From Paracoccaceae bacterium (GTDB taxonomy: Bacteria > Pseudomonadota > Alphaproteobacteria > Rhodobacterales > Rhodobacteraceae), in contig JACONK010000028.1 in NCBI GenBank assembly GCA_014323795.1, positions 62,001 to 126,000 on the forward strand: a stretch of 64,000 nt of DNA, written 5' to 3'. Made by a program: the position numbers and the translations under genes. Position 1 is the stretch's first letter. Each line of letters opens with the position of its first letter. Under the pieces are notes generated by a model that saw only the letters and a list, made by a program, of their open reading frames with translations, did not search any database and was not told the DNA's origin. Below, one piece after another: positions 44,398 to 52,005 of this stretch.

Positions 44398-44510
44398 CAT
44401 GCTTCCTTTGTTACATGTGTTTTCGGATGCAATAAATGAGGTCTGCCGCCAGTCGTGGCCGATTTTCAAAACTATCTGCTATGTTTTCTATTAACCACCC
44501 TTTATCCGAG

Positions 44511-44714
44511 TTATATAAAATTTTTTGCCGTTTTTTTGGTTTTTTCTCGAAGTTTTTCCACAGTTTCCTCTTCCTCCTTCGTACGCAGTTTCAGGTCATT
44601 AATACCTAGTGCGTCTAAATGACAGGCTTGGAATTCGATCAGTGAAGATTGCGCTGTTGCCGGGCTTGCCAGTGCGGCAAGCACGGCGATGGTTTTCAGG
44701 TTCATGGGTTTCAT
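44511..44714 (-). CDS. Small secreted protein, relative of the broken gene downstream
   Basis: A 67-aa product from ATG 44714: signal peptide MKPMNLKTIAVLAALASPAT with cleavage near A-T-A-Q, then a single Cys-His (FQACHLDALGINDLKL) and a highly charged helix TKEEEETVEKLREKTKKTA. It shares its first eight residues and the CH...E-x-x-E-x-L-E/K-x-L-R layout with the product starting at 44397, so the two arose by duplication. Its 5' leader contains a hairpin also found upstream of the RTX gene at 45857. Function unknown. Confidence 0.5.
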   Translation of the reverse strand: MKPMNLKTIAVLAALASPATAQSSLIEFQACHLDALGINDLKLRTKEEEETVEKLREKTKKTAKNFI

Positions 44715-44720
44715 CGTTGT

Positions 44721-44766
44721 TTTCCCTGTCTGGTGCCGGGGAACATGACGGTCTGCATGTTCCCCG
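44721..44766 (-). promoter_or_regulatory. Shared 5' leader hairpin, copy A
   Basis: On the minus strand, a perfect 11-bp stem (CGGGGAACATG / CATGTTCCCCG, 44737-44766) is followed by the 14-mer at 44721-44734 containing the purine-rich ACAGGGAAA site of the small secreted gene. The same hairpin type plus an identical 14-mer precedes the RTX gene (45866-45915). The ribosome binding site lies directly beyond the stem. Confidence 0.65.
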
Positions 44767-44775
44767 CGCTGGCGT

Positions 44776-44854
44776 GGTTCATCCCCACGCAGGTGGGGAA
44801 CTGAGTGGCAACCCCCTCCCAAGGCGGTTCATCCCCACGCAGGCGGGGAACTGA
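44776..44854 (+). CRISPR. Two type I-E-like CRISPR repeats (probable remnant, no cas genes)
   Basis: Repeat 1 (44776-44804) and repeat 2 (44826-44854) are 29 bp with one difference: GGTTCATCCCC-ACGCAGG-T/C-GGGGAACTGA. This is the well-known form of type I-E repeats (GTTC-ATCCCC ... GGGGAAC, palindromic core). The intervening spacer is only 21 bp instead of the usual 32, and no third repeat, leader or cas gene is seen in the window. It is either a collapsed array end, or unrelated hairpins resembling such repeats; the second is possible because neighbouring hairpins share GGGGAAC. Confidence 0.45.
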
Positions 44855-45032
44855 CTTTGCCATAACTTCTTTGGCTCCGTAATGGAAGGTGTCTGATCGC
44901 TCCCCTTGACGGGCCTGTTTTCCCTGATCTGCCATTCCAGGCCCCGTACAGGGCTTTTCCTGTGCGCTGGTGGTCTCCAAACCCTATGGAAGGGTCGTGA
45001 TCGTGCCAGCTCAAGCGGACAGTGGGAGAGAT

Positions 45033-45857
45033 TTACACAAATTCAAAGTTGTCTTCGGTCAGGTCATCCCTGTCTACCCCTTCAAGCAGGATTTCCCCTT
45101 CCTCCCATTCCACTCTGGCCCCGGTTCCCTGTTTCCATTTTTTTATTGTGAGGTCGCTGAACTCCGCACCGCGGATCTCGATGGTGTCTTTCCCCGGGGT
45201 GAAGTCGGTGATCGTGTCCCTGCCATGGTTATTTTTGAAGACGAAGGTATCCTGCCCCGTTCCGCCGGTGAGCCGGTCATCCTGCCTTCCCCCCTGAAGC
45301 CGGTCGCTGTTCCTTCCGCCGGTCAGTATATCTCTGGCGTTTCCTCCGCTTAGGAAGTCTTGTCCCTCTCCCCCTTCAAGCGTGTCCCTGCCCTTCTTTC
45401 CCCGGAGTATGGAGCCGGATGCATGGGCGATCATGTGATCCTTCGGCGTCGCCCCCGGTATATCCCCGGACAGGTCTTTCCGGGTGCCATCGGCGATAAT
45501 CAGGTTTGTGGCCGGTTGTGCTTCCCGCGGTGGTAAAATTCTGCTTGGGAGAATTTCAGGCCGTATTGGCGGGCAGTAACAAAAACATTCTGTTGCTTCT
45601 TTCAGCTCGCTCTCGGCTTTCCTCAGTTCTTCCTCTGCTTCTTTCAGGTTTCTCCCTTTTCCCTGCCATAGGGATTCCTCTGCTTCCTGCAGGGCTGTCC
45701 GTGCTGCCTCCCTTGCGTCTGCTCTTCCATTCAGGTCGTTCCTGGCGTCCTGCAGGGCTTCCTTTGCTTCCTGATAGGCGTCCCGTATCGTTGATTGTCC
45801 AAAGGCAGGTTTTGCTTCCCGTGCCTTTTTGGCTGCTGCAAGTGGTGGGCTGCACAT
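45033..45857 (-). CDS. RTX (hemolysin-type calcium-binding) protein, paralogue 2
   Basis: 274 aa from ATG 45857. Residues 1-95 form a charged coiled coil (AYQEAKEALQDARNDLNGRA; EEELRKAESELKEATEC). The RTX part has GKKGRDTLEGGEGQDFLSGG, NARDILTGGRNSDRLQGGRQ-DDRLTGGTGQD and TFVFKNNHGRDTITDFTPGK, and it ends DNFEFV as does paralogue 1 at 38030-38818. SDLTIKKW and GTGAR(V/I)EW are shared by both. No signal peptide; no secretion genes nearby. The hairpin leader upstream is shared with the small secreted gene 44511-44714. Calcium-dependent surface or secreted function is inferred from the family only. Confidence 0.86.
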   Translation of the reverse strand: MCSPPLAAAKKAREAKPAFGQSTIRDAYQEAKEALQDARNDLNGRADAREAARTALQEAEESLWQGKGRNLKEAEEELRKAESELKEATECFCYCPPIRPEILPSRILPPREAQPATNLIIADGTRKDLSGDIPGATPKDHMIAHASGSILRGKKGRDTLEGGEGQDFLSGGNARDILTGGRNSDRLQGGRQDDRLTGGTGQDTFVFKNNHGRDTITDFTPGKDTIEIRGAEFSDLTIKKWKQGTGARVEWEEGEILLEGVDRDDLTEDNFEFV

Positions 45858-45865
45858 GTTTTCAG

Positions 45866-45915
45866 TTTCCCTGTCTGGTATATGCCGGGGAACATGGCGG
45901 TAGCCACGTTCCCCG
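45866..45915 (-). promoter_or_regulatory. Shared 5' leader hairpin, copy B
   Basis: Stem CGGGGAACATGGC / GCCACGTTCCCCG (45886-45915, one mismatch in 13) followed on the minus strand by the same 14-mer (45866-45879) as in copy A and then by the RTX start codon at 45857. Two unrelated genes sharing this leader suggests common post-transcriptional control or a mobile regulatory cassette. Confidence 0.65.
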
Positions 45916-46353
45916 CACATCGGTTTTCAGGCTTTCCTGCGGCGTTTCCTTTTGGGTTTCAAGTCTTCAATGCCTGCCCCCGGAACCCGCCATACCCGTG
46001 TGCGGATCCCCTTGTCGCATATTCCTTTCGTTTTCCCAATCCGGTTTCCGGGCGTCCCGTGCTTTTTCCGGGCCTCATCAGGCCGGTGCCGGCCGGTGGC
46101 GCGCCCCCTGTGCGGGGCCGCGTTGTGCTGCCCACCCAACGCCCGTTCCGGGGCTTCCCCGGCGGAATATTCATATCACCCTGCCTGGTCAATGACCACA
46201 CCATCCCGCGTTATGTGTTATTGCCTGCCGGATAAAGGTGCAGAAAACACCCTGCGCACGCCGCCTTTTGCCGGTTTGCGCCCCGCCCTGCACCATGTGT
46301 TTGCGCCCGGCCTGTCGGGGTTGTATGATTGCAGGAAACAGGACGGCGGGCAG
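45916..46353. other. Gap between the RTX gene and the methyltransferase gene
   Basis: Long frames exist but none resembles a protein family; the plus-strand frame from 45952 is simply open upstream of the methyltransferase. It probably contains both divergent promoters. No repeat or RNA found. Confidence 0.4.
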
Positions 46354-47085
46354 ATGGGCAGACAACCGGAATTGCTGGATCTGTTCTGCGGGGCCGGGGG
46401 TGCGTCGGCGGGCTATCGCCGGGCCGGGTTTTGCGTGACCGGAGTCGATTCCGCCCCGCAGCCGAATTACCCGTTCGAATTTATCCGGGGGGACGCCCTG
46501 GCACTGGATAAGGCGGTGCTGCGCCGGTTTGACGCCATTCATGCCTCCCCGCCCTGCCAGCACTATTCCGTCCTGGCCAAACGGAACGGCAATGCCGGTG
46601 ATCATCCGGACCTGGTGGCCGCGGTGCGGGAGATGCTGGAACGGACGGGCAGGCCCTGGGTTATCGAAAACGTGCCGGGCGCACCCCTGCGCAACCCGGT
46701 CGTGCTAAGCGGCACCATGTTCCCCGGCCTGCGCGTCATCCGCCGCCGGCTGTTTGAGGCGAGCTTCCCCCTGCCCCTGCCGCCCCTGGCACCGCCGCCG
46801 CCGCTTTGCCACACGCTGGACAAACGCAAGGCGCATTACGGAAAAACCTGTGAATGGACCGATTTCGTGATGGTCAACGGCGGCGGCAATTGTTCCGCCG
46901 CCGCCGCCAGGGACGCGATGGGGATTGACTGGATGACGAAACGCGAAATCAACGAGGCGATCCCGCCCGCCTATACCGCCTGGGTCGGCCAGGCCCTGAT
47001 GCGGCACCTGCAAGGGTCACGTGATGGCAAAAAAGACAGGATCGAAAGCGCGCATCCGCCGCTTCCTGAAACAGCACACGGGTAA
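46354..47085 (+). CDS. C5-cytosine DNA methyltransferase (compact, phage-like)
   Basis: 243 aa from ATG 46354 (AGGACGGCGGGC upstream). Motif I LLDLFCGAGGASAGYRRAGF, motif IV with catalytic Cys HASPPCQHYSVLAKRN, motif VI PWVIENVPGAPL, motif VIII-like RVIRRRLFEASF, and motif X EAIPPAYTAWVGQALMRHL. The target-recognition region is short, as in compact phage-type m5C methylases. Its last 62 bp overlap the start of the HNH endonuclease gene, so the two are co-expressed and form a probable type II restriction-modification pair. Recognition sequence unknown. Confidence 0.9.
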   Translation: MGRQPELLDLFCGAGGASAGYRRAGFCVTGVDSAPQPNYPFEFIRGDALALDKAVLRRFDAIHASPPCQHYSVLAKRNGNAGDHPDLVAAVREMLERTGRPWVIENVPGAPLRNPVVLSGTMFPGLRVIRRRLFEASFPLPLPPLAPPPPLCHTLDKRKAHYGKTCEWTDFVMVNGGGNCSAAAARDAMGIDWMTKREINEAIPPAYTAWVGQALMRHLQGSRDGKKDRIESAHPPLPETAHG

Positions 47086-47593
47086 AACCGTGACCAGCCG
47101 GCAGATTCAGCAGGCAGCCGGGGATGTTGCGGAATGGGCCCGCCGGCTGCGGGAGCTGCGGGCCGAAGGGTGGCACATCAGCTCCCACAATGATCGCGCA
47201 GACCTGAAACCAGGGGAATATGTGCTGGAAACGGACCCGCCGGCACCGGGCCAATACACCTTCGCGCATACCATATCCGGCAGGCTTCGGGCGCAGGTTT
47301 TGGAACGCAACGGATATACCTGCCAAATGTGCGGGATCGGGGCGGGTGACCCGGGCGAAGATGATCGCCCGACACGATTGCATGTCGGGCATATCGTGGA
47401 CCGCAAACACGGCGGAAAGGACGAACTGTTCAACCTCCGCACCCTTTGCAGCACCTGCAACCAGGGGGCAAAAAACCTGGTTCAGGAACCGCCGGGCCGG
47501 ATATGGCTGCTGTCGCAGGTGCGTCGGGCATCCATAGACGATCAGCGTGCCGTGCTGAAATGGCTGAAACTGAAATTCAGGAACCGCTCGTAA
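47024..47593 (+). CDS. HNH restriction endonuclease, partner of the C5 methyltransferase
   Basis: 189 aa from ATG 47024 (AAGGGTCACGTG ahead). Residues 1-70 resemble a winged-helix DNA-binding domain (GKTVTSRQIQQAAGDVAEWA-RRLRELRAEGW). The HNH module follows: RNGYTCQMCGIGAGDPGEDD, LHVGHIVDRKHGGKDELFNL and RTLCSTCNQGAKN, with the two CxxC zinc pairs and the catalytic His in HVGHI. This architecture is typical of type II HNH restriction enzymes coded beside m5C methylases. Overlap with the methylase is in a different frame. Confidence 0.86.
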   Translation: MAKKTGSKARIRRFLKQHTGKTVTSRQIQQAAGDVAEWARRLRELRAEGWHISSHNDRADLKPGEYVLETDPPAPGQYTFAHTISGRLRAQVLERNGYTCQMCGIGAGDPGEDDRPTRLHVGHIVDRKHGGKDELFNLRTLCSTCNQGAKNLVQEPPGRIWLLSQVRRASIDDQRAVLKWLKLKFRNRS

Positions 47594-47629
47594 ACACCCC
47601 CCGAAGATCGCCCCCGGGGCTGGCGCACC

Positions 47630-48892
47630 TCATGCGGCCTGCCGGGCCAGCCGTGCCAGGGCGTGGCGTTTCCTGCCTGCGGAAAGTTTGACAACCCCCT
47701 CCAGGTCCGCCGCACCCAGCATCAGCACCGGGTCGGTGATCGGCGCGTTATTGAGCCGGGCCCCCCCGTCAGCGATCAGGCGCCTCGCCTCCTTGCCGGA
47801 CCGGGCCAGCCCGGTACGCACCAGAAGCCGGGCAACGGATATCCCGGTGCCCACCTCCGCAGGGTCCAGCATCACAATCGGCAGGGTATCGCCCTGGCCG
47901 CCTTTTTCAAAAACCGCCTGTGCCGTGCGCCCTGCCGCCCTGGCCGCCCCTGCCCCATGGGCCAGGGCTGTCGCCTCATTGGCCAGAATCACCTTGGCTT
48001 CGTTGATTTCCGCCCCTTCCAGCGCGCCCAGCCGGTCGCACTCTTCCAGGGGCAATTCGGTGAAGAGCCGCAGGAACCTGCCAACATCCGCGTCGGGCGT
48101 ATTGCGCCAGAACTGCCAGAACCCGTAGGCACCAAGACGATCTTCATTGAGCCAGACTGCCCCGCTGGCCGTCTTGCCCATTTTGGCCCCGTCCGCCAGG
48201 GTGAGCAGGGGCGAGGTTACGCCAAAGACTTCCGCGCCCCGTACGCGCCGTGTCAGCTCGATCCCGTTCACGATATTGCCCCATTGATCTGATCCGCCAA
48301 GCTGCAGCACGCAGCCGTACCGCCGGTTCAGCTCCATAAAATCGTAGGCCTGCAAAAGCATGTAGTTGAATTCCAGGAATGTCAGCGGCTGTTCCCGGTC
48401 CAGCCGCCGGCGCACACTGTCAAACGTCAGCATCCGGTTGATGGTGAAATGCCGGCCCACATCGCGCAGGAATTCAACGTAGTTCAGCCCGTCCAGCCAG
48501 TCCGCGTTGTCGGGCTGGAGCGCGTCCGTATCCCCGTTGCCAAAGCGCAGGTATTTTGCAAACACCTGTCTGATGCCGGCGATGTTGGTTTCGATCATCC
48601 CTGCCGTCAGCAGCCGGCGTGCCGCATCCCTGCCGCTGGGGTCGCCAATCCTGGTTGTGCCGCCGCCCATCAGCGTGATGGGCCTGTGGCCGGTTTTTTG
48701 CAGCCAGCGCAGCATCATTATCTGGATCAGGCTGCCCACATGGAGCGAATTGGCCGTCGCATCAAAACCGATATACCCGGCCACCGGCCCGGCGCGAAGG
48801 CGTTCGTCAAGCCCCTGCATATCCGTGCAGTCCTGCAGGAAACCGCGCGTTTGCATCACGTGCAGAAACTCTGATTTGGGTTTGTAGCTCAT
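47630..48892 (-). CDS. tyrS: Tyrosyl-tRNA synthetase
   Basis: Class I synthetase charging tRNA-Tyr, 420 aa. HIGH-type motif in [20 protein letters not shown], the tyrosine pocket [20 protein letters not shown] and [18 protein letters not shown], the KMSKS equivalent [15 protein letters not shown], and a C-terminal S4-like domain ([30 protein letters not shown]). It is divergent from anmK by 69 bp. Its substrate tRNA-Tyr gene lies 2 kb away. Confidence 0.97.
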   Translation of the reverse strand: MSYKPKSEFLHVMQTRGFLQDCTDMQGLDERLRAGPVAGYIGFDATANSLHVGSLIQIMMLRWLQKTGHRPITLMGGGTTRIGDPSGRDAARRLLTAGMIETNIAGIRQVFAKYLRFGNGDTDALQPDNADWLDGLNYVEFLRDVGRHFTINRMLTFDSVRRRLDREQPLTFLEFNYMLLQAYDFMELNRRYGCVLQLGGSDQWGNIVNGIELTRRVRGAEVFGVTSPLLTLADGAKMGKTASGAVWLNEDRLGAYGFWQFWRNTPDADVGRFLRLFTELPLEECDRLGALEGAEINEAKVILANEATALAHGAGAARAAGRTAQAVFEKGGQGDTLPIVMLDPAEVGTGISVARLLVRTGLARSGKEARRLIADGGARLNNAPITDPVLMLGAADLEGVVKLSAGRKRHALARLARQAA

Positions 48893-48961
48893 TTGGGGCC
48901 AGGTCTTTCCCGCGGGGCGCGACGTCCAGTATACAGCGGTTCACCGGGAAAGGAAAGCGGG

Positions 48962-50068
48962 ATGAAAGGCTTTGCGCCACTCAGGGTTCTGGGCCTTATG
49001 TCGGGCACGTCCATGGATGGCGTGGACGGCGCGGTTCTGGTAACGGACGGGGAACGGATTACGGCATTCGGCCCGTCCGCCTTTCGCCCCTACACGGCAC
49101 CGGAGGCCGCCGCCCTGGCCGCCGCCCAGGGGCTTTGGCCCGGGGAGGCCCCGGCACGGATTCGGGCGGCGGAACAGGTTATCCTGGAAAGCCACCGCGC
49201 CCTGGCCGGCCAGTTCGGTGCCATTGCGCTTTTGGGCTTTCACGGCCAGACCCTGGCCCATGCCCCGGCGGCGGGCCGCAGCCACCAACTGGGCGATGGT
49301 GCCGCCCTGGCGGCGGCGACCGGCATCCGCACGGTCTGGGATTTTCGCACCAAAGATATGGCCGCAGGCGGATGTGGCGCCCCGCTTGCCCCCTTCTTTC
49401 ACTGGGCCTGCGCCCGCCGGGCCGGGTTGGCGGAACCGGTGGCCTTCCTCAACCTCGGCGGCGTTGGTAACCTGACCGTGGTGAACCCGGCGGCGGCAAC
49501 GCCGGATTCCCCGGGTGCCCTGCTGGCCTTCGATACCGGCCCGGCAAATGCGCCGTTGAATGACCTGATGCTGGCCCGCCTCGGCCGGCCTTTTGATGAA
49601 AACGGGATGCTGGCCGCCCGGGGGGCGGTGCATGCGCCCGTCCTCACCCGCCTGCTGCGCCATCCCTGTTTCGCCAGACCGCCCCCCAGGGCGCTGGACC
49701 GCCATGATTTTCACGCCGCGCTCGATCTTGTGGCTGATCTGCCGGACGCCGCCGCCGCCGCCACGCTTACGGCACTTCCTGCCGCCTGTGTTGCCGCAAA
49801 CCTGTGCCATCTTGAAACAGTCCCGAACCGCTGGTTTGTCTGCGGCGGCGGTGCCCGAAACCCCCGCATGATGTTTGAACTGGCCCGCCGCCTGCCGGGC
49901 ACTGTTGCCCCGGCGGAGGCCATCGGCCTCAACGGCGATATGCTGGAGGCGCAGGCCTTTGCCTATCTCGCTGTCCGCGTTCTGCGCGGCCTGCCCACCT
50001 CCGCCCCCGGCACCACCGGCTGCGGCAGGCCCGTATCCGGCGGGCGCATCAGCCCGTTATCCGCCTGA
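48962..50068 (+). CDS. anmK: Anhydro-N-acetylmuramic acid kinase
   Basis: AnmK phosphorylates and opens anhydroMurNAc from recycled peptidoglycan to MurNAc-6-P. 368 aa; start ATG 48962 after GGAAAGGAAAGCGGG. The phosphate-binding motif is VLGLMSGTSMDGVDGAVL; LLGFHGQTLAHAPAAGRSHQ-LGDG, GGCGAPLAPFFHWA, AFLNLGGVGNLTVV, LLAFDTGPANAPLNDLM and WFVCGGGARNPRMM complete the family pattern. In Rhodobacterales it is regularly divergent from tyrS. Confidence 0.96.
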   Translation: MKGFAPLRVLGLMSGTSMDGVDGAVLVTDGERITAFGPSAFRPYTAPEAAALAAAQGLWPGEAPARIRAAEQVILESHRALAGQFGAIALLGFHGQTLAHAPAAGRSHQLGDGAALAAATGIRTVWDFRTKDMAAGGCGAPLAPFFHWACARRAGLAEPVAFLNLGGVGNLTVVNPAAATPDSPGALLAFDTGPANAPLNDLMLARLGRPFDENGMLAARGAVHAPVLTRLLRHPCFARPPPRALDRHDFHAALDLVADLPDAAAAATLTALPAACVAANLCHLETVPNRWFVCGGGARNPRMMFELARRLPGTVAPAEAIGLNGDMLEAQAFAYLAVRVLRGLPTSAPGTTGCGRPVSGGRISPLSA

Positions 50069-50102
50069 AAGCCCTGAACCGGGCGCATCCCCTTGGCAGG
50101 CG

Positions 50103-50876
50103 TTACCGGCAGGCGGCGGCATAGAGCGCGACCGCCGCGGCATTTGACACATTCAGTGAGCCGAAATCATGCGCGAACGGGATTTTGACGAGCATGTCAC
50201 AGCCTTGCGCCGTCAGCCGGCGTATCCCCGCGCCTTCGGCGCCGAGCACCAGGGCCACCGGCACCCCGGCCAGGGCCTCAAGGGCCGGGCCCAGCACCTG
50301 CCCCGCCCCGCCGTCAAGCCCGATGAGCGTATACCCCATGGCCCGCAGGCGGCGCAGGGTTCGGGCCAGGTTTGCCACCCGCAGGTAGGGCTGTCGTTCC
50401 AGGGCGCCCGAGGCCGCCTTTGCCAGCGCACCGGTTTCGGGGGCCGCGTGACGACGCGGGGCGATAACGGCCCGTGCGCCAAACACCTCTGCCGAACGCA
50501 GGATTGCGCCGGCATTCTGCGGGTCCGTCACCTGATCGAGGCACAGCACGACCGGCGCGTCACCGCCGGGGGCGCAGACATGGCCCGGTTCCGGCCAGGC
50601 CAGCGCGTCTGCCTCCAGCACCGCCCCCTGGTGGGCGGAACCCGCATCAACGGGCGGGCCAAAATGCCGGGCATCCGCGATGTCCGGTGCGATACCGGCT
50701 GTCCGGATCGCATCTTTCAGCCTGTGTGCGGCGGTTTCGGTCAGCACCAGGCGATGCCTTGTGCGGGCCGGGTTCACCAGCGCCGCCCGCACCGCGTGCA
50801 GGCCGAACAGCCGGACCCGCCCTGCCCCGCCGTGCCTGCCGCCCCTGCCTGTCACCTGTGCCGGTTTCCGCGCCAT
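50103..50876 (-). CDS. rlmB: 23S rRNA (guanosine-2'-O-)-methyltransferase RlmB / TrmH-family
   Basis: A SPOUT methyltransferase of the TrmH/RlmB group, 257 aa, start ATG 50876 (MARKPAQVTGRG). An N-terminal substrate-binding part (RLFGLHAVRAALVNPARTRH) precedes the knotted SAM domain: motif 1 LCLDQVTDPQNAGAILRSAE, motif 2 LVLGAEGAGIRRL, motif 3 PFAHDFGSLNVSNAAAVALY. It should methylate G2251 of 23S rRNA if orthologous to RlmB. It is divergent from tRNA-Tyr by 95 bp. Convergent with anmK. Confidence 0.92.
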   Translation of the reverse strand: MARKPAQVTGRGGRHGGAGRVRLFGLHAVRAALVNPARTRHRLVLTETAAHRLKDAIRTAGIAPDIADARHFGPPVDAGSAHQGAVLEADALAWPEPGHVCAPGGDAPVVLCLDQVTDPQNAGAILRSAEVFGARAVIAPRRHAAPETGALAKAASGALERQPYLRVANLARTLRRLRAMGYTLIGLDGGAGQVLGPALEALAGVPVALVLGAEGAGIRRLTAQGCDMLVKIPFAHDFGSLNVSNAAAVALYAAACR

Positions 50877-50971
50877 ATCCCGCCGATATCCCGGTTGTTG
50901 GCGGTTGCCAAGACGCGGGGTTTGTTTGTGCTTGACAGGGCGGGGCGCACCGCCTATCCGGGTGCGGTGTT

Positions 50972-51055
50972 GGGCGACGGGCTGCAAGGTGCGGCAGCGG
51001 ACTGTAACTCCGCCGGGGAAACCCACGCCTGGTTCGATTCCAGGGTCGCCCACCA
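50972..51055 (+). tRNA. tRNA-Tyr (anticodon GTA)
   Basis: 84 nt including encoded CCA. Acceptor GGGCGAC/GTCGCCC, anticodon arm GCGGA-CTGTAAC-TCCGC with anticodon GTA, long variable arm CGGGGAAACCC, T arm CCTGGTTCGATTCCAGG. The D arm (GGGCTGCAAGGTGCGGC) is class II-like. An accessory gene block begins 200 bp downstream, as often seen at tRNA genes. Confidence 0.95.
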
Positions 51056-51258
51056 CCCCCCGCCGGCTGTGCGCGTCCGGCACCGCAGGCAGGCGGCACC
51101 CCGGCCGGTTGCGCCCGTGCGTTTTTGTTTTTCAGGCCCCCTGCCCCTTTCAAAATTTCCCCTTGACAAAACTGATATAATCGCCACAAGGGCGGGTTGA
51201 AAAAGCAACGCCTCTGGTATAGGCCTGCGAAGATCACCACCAACAGGGAGAACGGCAA

Positions 51259-51471
51259 ATGACTAAGAAAAAGTATATTGAGGCACCCAAATCACATGAT
51301 TTTACCTTTAAGGATGGTGATGGCCAAAAGAGTACGACCATAGGGCATCTTCGTGTGAAGCCAAGTGGTAACTTGGCATGGAAGGGTCCGGGTAAACAGA
51401 AGTATAAACAGGTGTCGCTTGAGCAGTTTGTAAAACTTTGTGAGGACGAAGGCAAAGAAGTAACGAGGTAA
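51259..51471 (+). CDS. Small basic protein of unknown function
   Basis: 70 aa from ATG 51259, with GGGAGAACGGCAA in front. MTKKKYIEAPKSHDFTFKDG then VKPSGNLAWKGPGKQKYKQV and EQFVKLCEDEGKEVTR: highly charged, predicted beta-rich then helical, no signal peptide, one Cys. Lower GC than its neighbours. A TATAAT hexamer at 51176-51181 could be its -10. First gene past tRNA-Tyr. No family recognised; small single-domain DNA- or nucleic-acid-binding proteins look like this, but that is only a guess. Confidence 0.6.
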   Translation: MTKKKYIEAPKSHDFTFKDGDGQKSTTIGHLRVKPSGNLAWKGPGKQKYKQVSLEQFVKLCEDEGKEVTR

Positions 51472-51503
51472 TGACTGACGAACCGTAAAATCCTGTCTCG
51501 AAT

Positions 51504-51543
51504 CGCTTACCGGCCTGCGGGGGCCCCTGCCCCTTGACCGATG
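51504..51543. repeat. Intergenic repeat, copy 1
   Basis: This 40-bp GC-rich element (core GGCCTGCGGGGGCCCCTGCC) recurs at 52424-52463 with two mismatches. A shorter related form (GGGGGCAGATCCCCTGCCCC) is at 51975-51994. All are intergenic, in the same orientation, next to the small minus-strand genes, and can fold into GC hairpins. Confidence 0.75.
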
Positions 51544-51648
51544 CCGAATTTGCGGTCTGCCGCCGGGGCGACTGCGGCGTTTGCTTCATCAGACCGGTTG
51601 TTGCCCGGTGACCCGTCCCGGCACAGGGTTCGGGCGGGTTGTGCCAAG

Positions 51649-51906
51649 TCAGGGTTTTCTGGCTATTATGTTCAGGTATTGAACCACTTTGGCGATACCG
51701 TGCAAAAGCAAACTTCCGATCACCCCACTGACAGACGCCGCGATTAAGCCGATGCCAAGCATTTGATCCCCTGAATCAAGTGAGACAAACGCGGCAAGGG
51801 CTGCTATCCCGCACATCACATAACCCGCAACTGCAGCGCATGCCAAGGCGTATCCAACTTTGCTTGTGCTTTCAAAATGAGAAGAAATTTCTTTACCCGT
51901 TTCCAT
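51649..51906 (-). CDS. Small membrane protein of unknown function
   Basis: 85 aa from ATG 51906 (GGGAGAGTGTG ahead). METGKEISSHFESTSKVG-Y, then two hydrophobic helices (ALACAAVAGYVMCGIAALAA; MLGIGLIAASVSGVIGSLLL) and a short tail. No family recognised. Its upstream leader contains a 28-bp stretch identical to the leader of the gene at 52747, and intergenic repeats flank it. Confidence 0.55.
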   Translation of the reverse strand: METGKEISSHFESTSKVGYALACAAVAGYVMCGIAALAAFVSLDSGDQMLGIGLIAASVSGVIGSLLLHGIAKVVQYLNIIARKP

Positions 51907-51912
51907 CACACT

Positions 51913-51966
51913 CTCCCTTGTTTGTCGGCAGCACCCCGGCGTTTGCCCATCAAACCGGGTGCCACC
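51913..51966 (-). promoter_or_regulatory. Shared leader hairpin upstream of small membrane-protein gene, copy A
   Basis: 28 bp (51913-51940) are identical to 52757-52784. Together with 51955-51966 they form an imperfect stem (GGCAGCACCCCGG against CCGGGTGCCACC). On the minus strand it ends just before the GGGAGA ribosome binding site. A more diverged third copy (CACCGGGCAACAACCGG and following, minus strand) is at about 51560-51620, with no gene behind it. Confidence 0.65.
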
Positions 51967-52005
51967 CGGTGACGGGGGCAGATCCCCTGCCCCTTGTTGC
52001 GCAGG

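Noticed and set aside
44711-44980. Minus-strand frames containing VPRLRGDEPP and FPTCVGMNH
   Set aside because: These peptides are translations of the two CRISPR-like repeats, a well-known source of spurious proteins.
45952-46353. 134-codon upstream extension of the methyltransferase
   Set aside because: The extension has no similarity to methyltransferases, which start with motif I near the N-terminus, and ATG 46354 has a ribosome binding site.
51163-51181. TTGACA and TATAAT as a promoter for the small gene at 51259
   Set aside because: The two hexamers are only 7 bp apart, so they cannot work as a -35/-10 pair; TATAAT alone may still be a -10.
50169-51200. 343-codon plus-strand frame across rlmB and tRNA-Tyr
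   Set aside because: It runs antisense to rlmB and then through the tRNA gene, so it cannot be a real protein gene.
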